Shown here one piece after another: positions 11,101 to 22,844 of a stretch of 64,000 nt of DNA. The notes under the pieces were generated by a model. That model had not been told where the DNA came from and did no database searches. It saw only the letters and a program-made list of their open reading frames with translations. The position numbers were made by a program, and so were the translations under genes. Position 1 is the first letter of the stretch; each line of letters begins with the position of its first letter. The DNA is from Diphasiastrum complanatum. Taxonomy: Eukaryota; Streptophyta; Lycopodiopsida; Lycopodiales; Lycopodiaceae. The stretch is from NCBI GenBank assembly GCA_029204225.1, contig CM055097.1, positions 15,003,484-15,067,483 of the forward strand, given 5' to 3'.

Positions 11101-14100
11101 CTAGTTACCTCTATTCTTGTGAAAACAATGGCAGAAGCTTTTGATTTAGCAGGGTCTTCGTGGAACATTTGTTCGGGCTTTATGGTTTTTGCCTTCAGAT
11201 ATCATCAATTAACGTGATTAGTTGGCCGTATTCCATAGACTTGAAACGTCCCTTAGTTTCAATTCTTCGGATAATCCAAAATCAAATGGTCAGACAAAGA
11301 GGACTAATCAGGCGATGGAAGATATGTTGAAAGCATATGTCTCGCATAAGCAATCTCAGTGGGAAATGTACCTTTTATGGATTGAGTTTGCTTATAACAG
11401 TAATAAGCATTCAACGACTGGATACAAATGGTTTATGCTTATATACGGATTCCAACCACATTCACCTGTCAATGTTGAATTAGGATCTATTCATTTTCAA
11501 AAAGCTATTGGTTTCTTATGCTTGAAATGTTGCAATACGCACGTGAAAATGTTTTTGAGTGCTAAGGAAAAAGCCAAACAATATGCTAATTTAAAATGAA
11601 CTCCTCGTGAATTCAAAGTTGGACAATGGGTGTATTTGAGAAATCCTCAAGATCCAAATGCTTGGTGTACTAGCAAACACTATAAACCATCAACGCATTT
11701 CGATGAACCATATAAGGTTCTTAAGAAGAATGGATCTTTAGCTTATCAGTTAGATCTTCCTAAGGGTGTTAAGAGTACATCTCATATTTCATGTAAGCAA
11801 ATGAGACCTTTGTTTATGTGAAGGAGACACTTTAGCATCAGAAGATAATCTCCTCAAAGATCACTCTCAAAGGACTCCTTTAGAACCAAAGAAGATTCTA
11901 AATACCCGTCATAAACTATCAAGAAATCGCTTGGTAATCAAACTTTTGGTTCATTGGAAAGGGCCTTCTGGTGATGATGATTCTTGGGAGCATGCTGTTT
12001 TGATAAAGAAGAATCTTTCTCATTGTCCATTCCAAGGTCAGAATTGAAATAGGGTGGGATGTCCTTAACGAGCCTAGTTGGTAATAGGTCTAGCCTATAC
12101 TGTCAAGTAGCCCTTAACTCAAAATAGGCCTCATGCCCCTAATTGGTTAAGGGACTACCTCGTGCAAGAGTGACATTGTTTCCAACCAAGAAGAAAGTTC
12201 TCTACGAACGTTTTCACCTTCGACCTACAAAAATACCTTCGTACTAAATCATAAGTGTAATGTATGCTTGGATGGCAAACACTTGGAGGATTATGATATT
12301 CAAATAAGATTTGGCACCTATGTTGCCATTCCCTTGCGCACATTTTCCCATCCCCTTCCCACCAAAATATTAGCTCGCTACCTTATATTCTTTTTTCTTT
12401 GGGAATCCTATGACCCAACCCCATCAATTGAGCACTCCTTTCCTAGTTGACCTTCTTTCCATATTCGATTGAAATATGCAACAATCATAGATCCCTTTTG
12501 GTAGAAGTTAGTAGAAATCTCAATCAAGAAAACGGGTATTCACCTTACTTATACTAACAGAACAGCATCCACTACCTAATTAATAGACCCCTTAACACGG
12601 CAAATCTCAAATATCAATCTCATCCATGAGTTCGGCCCACCTAACCTTTCAAGCACAAAAATTAGGCTAATTCAAACATACAAAAGACGCTAATGATCGG
12701 GACATAACACAAATTTAATTCCCTGAAGATAGCGTTTCCAAGATTCCAATGAAAAGATTACCACAAACAATTTCTTTTCTTGAGTGTCATTCTTCCTTAC
12801 TCAATTTTTTGCTTTCAAGGCAACAACCTGCTATCTTGGAGCAACACTACTACAGCTGCAAAATTGCTAGTATCCATCATAACAGCATGTAGTTTATTAG
12901 GATCAGTAATCTACAACAGTGGAGTGAAGACAATTACATTCTTAAGAAATCCAAAACTCTCATCTAACTTGATATTCACCTTAATGGTCTTACTAGCCTT
13001 GCCCTTCCCGCCGATTACCCCTTCAACTCATTTTTCAAGGGTGCCACTACCTTGGCAAAATTCTTGATAAGTCTTTTGAAAAAGACCCTAAAAGCCAAGA
13101 ATGATAACATATGCCTGATATTTTCCAATATTGACCATTCTATAGCTACTTTTATCGCATCACTGTCAATCTTAATACCATTGATTGATAGGATATGCCC
13201 AAGATAAGGTAGTTTCAACTTTAAAAACCCACACTTGATTTCCTTAGCATTATAGAGCTTTTCCTATCTAAGTATCTATAAGATGGTCCTGAAGCTCCAA
13301 ATGTTCAAATGGTTTACTATGGATGAGGATATCAACTAAAAGATTACTACGAACTTCCCTAGATATGGACAAAATAAATAATTCATGATCTGCTAAAAAG
13401 TCATTTGAAGCATTAATCAAACCAAATGGTAAGACCGCAAATTTGTGATGGTCATCACTAGTCCTAAAGTCGCTTAAAAACATCCTCAGTGTGAATCCAA
13501 ATCTAATTATATCTTGTCTGTAAATCAATCTTTGTGAAGTATTTGGTTCCATCGAAACAATCTCAAGAGTGATATACTGGGTCTAACATGTCTCATGCTT
13601 ATCTACTCCTCTCACTATATTACTATTTCATCCTCTTGCTAAACCCGCATGGTTATCAAAGGACCAAATGATTACCAAGCAACATATGTCTATTGCCCTT
13701 GAAGAGGCAAACTGTTAGGATCCAGTCATGGATCCAACATATTCCAACAAGAGCGGTAGCTCCAGAGGTCATAGGACCAGTTTAAGACAATTGATGACTT
13801 CCCATCAAAGGCACCTGAGGCCAATCGTGCCTAGGTGTGTTGCAGTCGCAACCCGATGTACTTGCACGTGACGTCCTGCGTGCGAGTTTGGTAAAGCCAA
13901 CCTACAACTGACCAAGCTAACCCGTAATTTGGTGGGCAATGACTGGGGCTAGCCAGCATGTGACCAGTATGGTCTTATAGCCACCTCTGTACGGCGGGCA
14001 TGGGGTTGGCATAGCATTAAGACACTGTATTCTTGAGTCACTAGGGGTAGACTTAGAAGGCCAAGTGGACTGATCACCCCCATGAGTGCCAACTACCCTC

Positions 14101-17100
14101 GGACCTGAATAGCAGGCAATGGGCTTAAAGGCTTGCCTATGGATGAGAGGAGATTCATTCTATACATTGGCTAGCTTAGAGCTCTTGGCTTCTAGCATTT
14201 GGTATCAAAGCTCAAGGTAGAACACATTCTAGAGAGAGCGGAGCTTGGAGCTCTTGGCTTCTAACATTTGGTACCAAAGCTCAAGGTAGAACACGTTTTA
14301 GAGAGAGAAAATCCTGTTTTAAGGAGTGTGAGAAAAAACACTATTTTCCTCCTCTTTCTTGGGGGATTTTTGGAGGCAAGAGTTGTAGATCCATTTATAG
14401 GGGTGAGAGGAGGCACTATAGATCTGATAATTCTGATTTTGAGAGTAGAAAATCCTTATTTTTCACAATCAGACTCACCTTTACCTAGAAGGGCAAAAAA
14501 GCAAACATGTTCCTAACTTCTGAACAAGTTGGCGGATCCCCACAAACTTTTTACAGCCCACTGCTAGTACTAGATCACTGCCATACAAGCCTTCAGCCAC
14601 AAAAAATCTATAATTTAGGGCAAAAATCAGTTTTTAAAGCATTTTTTGACCTTGCAGCCTCATAACTTCTTCGTTTTTACTCCGTTCTGATAGAAATTTC
14701 ACGTGAGACATCCTGATAGGAGGGCAACCCACTGTAGTAGCTCCTTTAGTTTGGTAATAGTTTAGGTTTTGCAGAAATCACATCTGATTGGAGGCTGTTT
14801 TTTTTACCTATTCGAGCCAAAAATTCCAACTTTTTGCCAACAGCTATCAATCTGGAAGCTGAATTTTACTGTATTTTGCTTATTTCCTTATGCATTTTAC
14901 AATTTGTTCTAAGTGTTTCTAGAACCTTTCTTTCTTGTCTTGCATAAACAATCTGTGTATATCTCCAACATATTGTTTATTTTCTCAAGAAAAAAAAGGG
15001 ATTCTCGAGATGCTTGCATGAGGCCACCTTCTCTTAGGAGCTCAACCTTTGTCACTCGTACATTTTCCACCAAGCGATAGTTCAAGAGCGTCTCAAGAGG
15101 TTATGCCTGAGATTCCACATTCGAATATGCAAGAACGCATGTCGGCCATGCAGTCAATTCTTCGTACTCTAACGATAAGGACGTGAAGCCTCCACGTTAT
15201 GCAGGTACGTTACAACAACGTACAGCAGATTCCACAAGTGGGAGAGCTATTTTCAGCTCCGACAAGTATCTGCAGATGAGGTATGGCGCATTAAGCGAGC
15301 CACCTATCAGTTGCAAGATGTTGCTGACAACAGGTGGCAGCAAGTTAAAACTACGCTCGATTGCCCCACTACCTGGGTTGACTTTAAAAGGCTATTTCAG
15401 GCACAGTTTATCCCACCGCATGCACATTTGTAGGCCACTGATGCATAGTTGTACTTAGACAAAGAAATAATTTTGTACAAGTTAATGCTGATCAGTGTAA
15501 GTCATCGACGGAATAATCACTACCTCAATATATAGAGAGTAGGATCTTGTGCATGAGCCCATGCAATCCCATGCAGGTCAACTATAAATAGGTCACAGCT
15601 CTTCATGCATTCCTCCTGCCTATATCAGTCACACATACATGCACTACTCCATATGTCTCAATTAGAGTGTCTGGGTCCTCTCAAGGTCATTAGTCACCAC
15701 CAGGCCTCAATGTGGAATTAAATCTCGCCGTGACCAATAATCTCGAACACTGGAGGGCCAGTCTACCATATTAGGACTATTCCATGTCCTTTGCAAAATA
15801 TGGCCGTAACATTCTTCCTCCCTTGAACAGGTTCTGTCCTCAAAACGGGAAAAAGAAAACATGAAACTATTCCTTAAGCTTCCTAGTCTTTCCCATGAAT
15901 CATTATTCTTAGTCTGATCTTTTCATCTGAATAAGTACTCAGAGATGCAACAATTTTTATATTGCTTGCCTCTACTCATGAATAATAACTCAACTCCTAA
16001 AGATACACTAAGCTATAAATCCTCCAAATGGGTTGATCTACTCCAAAATAAAAGTTCATCACCTTCAGGTAATCTCAATTACATGAAACACTGGGTGATT
16101 TTACTTTATTTCAGAAATCAAATCCGAAAGCTGAAGAAATTCCATTTCAATTTCTTGTAGAAAATAATGCTTCTTGGTACAAATATTCTTAGAATATCCA
16201 AATATTCTAAAATACCACAATTCAATCAAAATCTCTAGGAGATCCATCAAGTCTCCAACAATTATAACTCAATCCAGAGTATTGCAGTTACTCTAATGAG
16301 TTAATAGCCCCATTTTCTAGCATATGCTAGAAATCAGCAACTATCTGTATCTTAATAGATTTATCTGTCCCCTATAAATCAGGAGATATAGACTGAACTT
16401 TTTACACAAGCACATATAGACTACAATCTGTTAGTAGAATACAATCCACTAAAGTAAGCAAATTCCTCTTAAGTAACCAATTACCTAATGAAAATGCCTG
16501 TGAGATCCATACAATCTCAACAAAAACTGGAGTAAAGATTAGAAATCATACACTCATAATAATTAAGTATCTGTTTATGATTCGTCAATCATAAATAGTT
16601 AAATTCTTATGATTCGTCAATCATAATTCATTGGAATCTAACCTCATACTTAATCATTAAGGAACACTGGAGTGTATGTCCAACCAACTCAGCTGAATCC
16701 CAAAAATTCAGTTTATCATTCTTGGAATCATTAGGATCCGGTATCCAATTGAGCCCTCTGGGATACAATCACTAATGATTTGAGTCTATTCCTCAACTGA
16801 GAAATACATACCCGAGAATTCCGTATATCCTATGCACACAATTTCCTGATGAATCAAAATGACTCATAAATCATGTGTCTTACAAGCAATACACACAAGA
16901 CAAATAGTTTCCGGTGAATTCTCTTCACACTGTCCGTTTTACCAATTAACTTCCACAGGAGTAAATCAACTACTCAAGTTAATTGCCCATGATTTAGAAA
17001 TCTTAAATGTCCAAATGCAGCTCTTGATTGTACTAGTACAACACCACATTTAGACCCACATCCAAATCACTCTTAAGTTAACCTATAGATCTATCAGAAC

Positions 17101-20100
17101 AGATTTGTTAACTCTGCAAGTAATTGTCAAACAGGGAGTATCGATACTCCAGAGTTAAGTGGTTAAATAGCATAGTAGCAAGGAATCGAATCCCTTTACT
17201 GGGTACATGCTTGAGAACCGTACCACTACCATTGTTTTGTCAAGATCAGTTTAGAAAAATTCAGACCGATTATTACAACTTGACACAAAAACAACGGTAC
17301 CAAGGTTCCACACAAATTCTGGGCTTACAGATAACTGTCGATGTAACACACCAAAGTTACCAACAGAAAGCCTAATGCTAAGTTGATAAGGCCTAAAACA
17401 TGCATATTGCCCTATGGAGAAAAAAAATCCAAATTCCTCCTACCAAACCCGGGAAGCAACAACCAAAAAATCAAGGTTACGGCTTTGACTACCGAGCACC
17501 AAGAAACCGAAATTCCTCTTACTGGGTGCTAGTAACTTAACTTTTCCGAGTTGATTCCTAATCCACTTTTGAAACCAACTTCAAAGTTACCAAAGGTTAA
17601 GCCCTTAGAAAACCTCGAACATATGGTACAGGCAATGTTTCAGGGTCTCGTTTCATACGTCGCTTTGAACGCGTTTGAAACGGGAGGTCCAGGTTCGAAA
17701 CGGGAAAGGGTTTTAGGGTTTTTTTTTTTTTTAAAATGTGTTTTTATGGGTTTAGACATGTCATAGAAAGACTAGTACTAAGTAGATACATTCAATTTCA
17801 TTTTCTATCTCCAACTTAGTGGCTTTAGTGCTTATTGTAATTTGCGATCATTGATAAGTCATAAATTAAGAAGTGTAAAACTTGGGGAGCTTTGAGAGAG
17901 AAATTGTTTTGAAACATGATAGCAGATACATGATTAATGACAGCAAGACACCTAGTATTCGAACCTTAAAATTTGGATTTTTTTCCTAGTCCTTTTGAAC
18001 AAAAAAACGCATTTCGAAACAGGTCCGTGGTAAATATTAAAAAGGTCAGTGCGGTAGCTTATGAATTGCAACTATTGCAAGATGCAAAGTGCATTCATTT
18101 TTTCATGTAAGTCATTCAAAAAAAATGCTTGCATGGAGGTGATAGCCTAGTAGGCAGCATTGTAGCCCTACAAGAACAATATATAATAGATTATGGACCC
18201 GAGCATATCTTTGAGTGGAGACAAATGACGACTGAGAAATTGTTTGATCCCTGAGTTTTTGGTAGCTTTGAAAGGATTACATTGTCCGAAGTGAAATGGG
18301 AGAGTCAGGACCAGCTATAGATGTTCCATCCGAGGTTTGTCATTGAGGAGCGATGACATTCTTGAGAAGAGAAAGAGTGTTAGGATCCAGTCATGGAACC
18401 AACATATTCCAACGAGAGTGGTAGCTCCAAAGGCCATAGGACCAGTTTGAGATAGTCGATGACTCCCTAATAAAGGCACCTGAGGCTAGTTCTGTCTACA
18501 TGTGTTGCAGTACCAACCCGATGTACATGCACGTGACGTGCTGCATGGCGAGTTTGGTAGAGCCGACGCCAAGTTAACCGGCTGGGGAGTGACCAATGTG
18601 GTATTATAGCCACATGTGTACAACAGGCATGGGGTTGGCACAGCATTAAGACATTGTATTCTTGGGTCAGTAGGGGTAGACTTGGTAGGCCAAGTTTACT
18701 TATCACCCACATGAGCGCCACGGACCAAAATAGTAGGCAGTGGGCTTAAAGGCTTGCCTATGGATGGGAGGAGATTCATTCTACACACCGGCTAGCTTGG
18801 GGAGAGGAGCTTAGAGCTCTTGGCTTCTAACACGAACCATTAGGTACTCTTGTTAAAAAAATGTCCTAAATTCATCTAATAAAAATTTACAACATTTGGT
18901 TCTTGTCTACTTCCTACTTTACCACATCAAAGAACTTTGAAATAAAGTAAAATAATTCATAGCTTCAAATTTTTTAAAATCCTAAATCTGAATTGTAGTT
19001 ACAAAATCCAATAGCATGCAAATGCACATCCAATGTTTCAGGGGCTCGTTTCATACGTCGTTTCGAAACGCATTTGAAACGTGTTTGAAACAACTGGTTC
19101 TAGTTCAAAACGGATTTTTTTTTAGGGTTTTTTTTTTTTTTTGAATGTGTTTTTGAGGGTTTACACATGTCATAGACAGTCTGGTAACAAGTAGATACAT
19201 CCAATTTCATGAGAATGCTCTAGAGAATGCAATTCAAGAGGAGAAGTTGTAGTATCAGTATGTGGTCACTGCCAACTGGTCACGACTCAGTGCTCACTTG
19301 ACACTTTCCTCAGTCAATTATTGATATTACCAAAATTCATCATACATATTACAGTCTCAATTTTCAAACATCCAGGAACTTCCAAAAATTGTAAAGTTTA
19401 AACAGTAAAGTTACAAACTAATAACTACTATCTATAGAAGTTAGAACTTTCAACTTTCAGCTTACTACTTACTACTTAATACTTAGAAGTTACTAGTTAG
19501 TACTTACAAGTTTGAAGTTACAACTTACAACTTACAAATTACAAATTACAATGCACTGACCACTAACTTGGAAGTAACTTCAAGTTGGCAGTGGGCACTA
19601 AGTTCTAACTTCTAAGTAGTAAGTAGTAAGTTCTAACTAGTATTAAGTAACTACTAACAATTTTGAGTTTACAATTCAGACTTCAGTGAATCACAAATTA
19701 CAATTCAAGAGTCAAAAGTTTAAAGTAAACTGTAAAAGCAAAGATGCTATCATGCTGCATAAATAACAAGAGTGTCAAGCGTGGCCTTGGCCCTCAAGGC
19801 TCAAGCCTGAGGCCCCATGAGTCTGAAGTCAACTGTCATATGTAAACAGTAATATGTATAACTACTATGCTAGAGCCCTCAGCCTAGAGTATGCCACTAA
19901 TAACTATCATCTATGATCTATGCTGAGCAGTGAGTGCCCCCCCCCCCCCCCCCAATGCCCATCCAGGCTCTAGCCTCTAGCTGCCCGCCTCGGACGCTGC
20001 CGTCATGGAGGCACTGGCATGTCCTCAGGCTCAATGTCATCCTCCCCATCATCAGAGTCACCCTCATCCTCCTCATCCGATCCCTCACCCTCAGTGGTGG

Positions 20101-22703
20101 ATTCCTCATCTGAGTCAAAGCTAGAGGGACTCTCAGAGGTGTCTGAGACTGCTACATGGCTCGGGCCCTCTCCTGCGCTCCTGGTCCTGTTGTGTGCTGC
20201 AGCTCGAGTGGTAAGCCCTGCGCAATGCACACAAGGAAATTGGAATCAGGACTTAGGCTCGACTCTCGAGTCTCGACATGTCGTATTACTTTTAAGTTTT
20301 AACTTACAACTTACAAATTACAAATTAGTAATTACAATTTACAATCTAGTAATCTACTATCTAGTGAATCGGGGAATTGGGCATCGAAATCAACCTGCAG
20401 CTGCTAAGGCCTCCCGATGGAGTAAAGCATAGACATCCTCCTCCTCTTGTGATCTTGGTGGCAAGTCCGGAACCTTTGCCACATCGATCTCATCGGGATT
20501 AACCTACGAAAATTGAAATTAAACCAAGATTTCGATTCTCAATAGTAAGTACTGGTAAACGATTTAAAAAAAATAGCAAATTTGAAATGTAAATGTTGAA
20601 AGTTGAAACTTGAAGCCTGAAGGTTTTAACATCTTAGTGTAGAGTCTAGACTTTACTATCTAGACAAATCATGATTCATGGTACATACTAGACTCTATAG
20701 AATTCAGATTAATGATTTAATCTGAATCATGATTCATTACCTGTATGGGCTCCCCAGTCTCTCTCAGCTTCTTCACAAGTCGTAGGTTGGCATGCACATA
20801 CACCAACCTCTCCAGCTGCACAGTAGAAAGTCTGTTCCTCCTCTTCGTATGAATCAGAGAGAACACACTCCAATTTCTCTCACATGCAACTGCTTCGCAA
20901 TCTTGTGAGAGGACACGGATGGCAAAATTCTGCAACTTGGGAACATCATTCCCATACTTCATCCACCATGAAACAGGGCGCAATTGCCCTTCCCTCAGCA
21001 TGGCAGCTGCACGACCGAAATCGAGGCGCTCGGTCCTGAACATTCAACATTCATCACCATTCAAATTTCAAAATATATTAGTAAATACTAAATGCTTACA
21101 AGTTACTACTATTAAGTTTTAACTAGCAGCTAGCTTAAGCCTTAGACTTCAAAGTTCATACATATTACATATACATACTACATAGATGAATACATATTAC
21201 ATACCTGGGTACATACCTGAGTAAATTTAAGTCATCCATGAGTGCGACCTGATCCCTGGGATCACGATAGATAGAGGAGACGTAGGAATGCCATCCTTGC
21301 CTGAGCTCTCGATCATGGAATTGATCCTCCGTCCTCCATAGTGGATGAAGCAAGCAAGCCACGGCATGCAAAGGTTGATGGAACCAGTGCCATTTGCCTA
21401 GAAATAGGTCCCTTACTTCTTCCAGCTTGCAAACAATCAGGACTCAGGAGTGAAGTTTGAGGCTTGAGCATTCAAGTCTCAAGATTCAAGAACTATTAAG
21501 TTTTAACTAAATTCTAATCATGAATGTCAATGAACATTGAAGATTCAAGAATCAACTTTGAAACTTTTAACGTAGTTACTAGACTCTTGTAATATACCTG
21601 TCAGAAGCCATGGTGGTGCAACTCTGAAGCTACTCTCCCAGCTTATCCATAAACTCATAAAGAAGGCCTAAGGTGGAACCCTCTCTATCAGTAAGGCGAA
21701 GCACACTATAGATAGGTTGCATGGATATGACAATGGAGCGTGCATCATCCCAAGATGAAGTCCCCATCACGATCGCCTCAAATCTCCTGGCCTTGGCCTC
21801 TCGCGATCGGCCCCACTCTGCCCAATGGGGTGAAACCACTGTCATCCTCAAGCTTCCATGCACTTTTATGAGCCGCTCCAAAACAATGAGCATATAGGCA
21901 AACCTAGGATGAAAATCATGAAATAAGATTTGTAATTGGTCATAGCCTATAGGCAACAAGCAATGTCAATCAATGTCATTGATCAAACAAGATTCAAGAA
22001 TCACCTGTGCCTGAAGTAGTAGCAGGAGAGTCATCCCCGATCCCGGCAATCCTCAGTGACTATGGGGCCTGAGTGCAAACGACGATCTCATATCCTCGAA
22101 GACGTAAAAGATGCGCCCTGATTCGAACGGGGCCACCTCCATAAGTGTTCCCGCAATACTTGCAAGTCCACTTCTTCGTGCCTGATGTGCCATAACCTGA
22201 ATTAAGGGTGACGTGATCCCATAAGGGATCCCGCTGTCTGGGCATTGCTAATAGCTATCTACTGTCAACAAAACAATAACTGTATTATATTCAAACTTCA
22301 AATTAAAAACTAATCCTAAATTCTAATTTCAAAACGGTAAACCTATGCTCTAAGTTCTAACCTCAATCTATCCCTATCCTCTCTCTCTCTAGACTCTCTC
22401 TCTCTCAATCTCACACACACACACACACGTCACGACAGTCTCAAGACTCACACACACACCACACAGTGCACACACACAAACACACAAACACACCACCACA
22501 CTCAAAGTTGAAAGTTCACACACGTCACACACACACACTCCATCTACTTCACAATGCACACAAACACACAAACACTCCCTCTCTTTCTCACACACACACA
22601 CACACACACACGTCACAAACACACAAACACTCCCTCTCTTTCACACACACACACAAACACTCCCTCTCTTTCACACACACATCACACACACACACACACC
22701 CTC

Positions 22704-22739
<36 letters not shown>

Positions 22740-22779
22740 CAAACACACAAACACTCCCTCACACACACACACACACACT

Positions 22780-22844
<65 letters not shown>

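Larger units (their letters stand above)
13713..18832 (+). mobile_element. LTR retrotransposon with both LTRs (Ty3/gypsy), internally disrupted
   Basis: Left LTR from 13713, right LTR 18378-18832, both opening TGTTAGGATCCAGTCATGGA. The right LTR closes CTAACA, an exact inverse of TGTTAG. A primer binding site complementary to initiator tRNA-Met follows the left LTR and a polypurine tract (GAGAAGAGAAAGAG, 18364-18377) precedes the right one. Flanking 5-mers are CAAAC (13708-13712) and CGAAC (18833-18837), a target duplication with one change. The interior keeps a Gag fragment (about 15283-15440) and an integrase C-terminal remnant (about 18115-18360); most of pol is gone. The middle holds a minus-strand fragment of another element (15508-17130) and a hAT end (17633). 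It lies in the TRAX intron, antisense to the gene. Confidence 0.82.

Noticed and set aside
17160-17230. tRNA-like words (GATTCGATTCC on the minus strand)
   Set aside because: The T-arm stem does not pair and no anticodon arm or acceptor stem could be formed.
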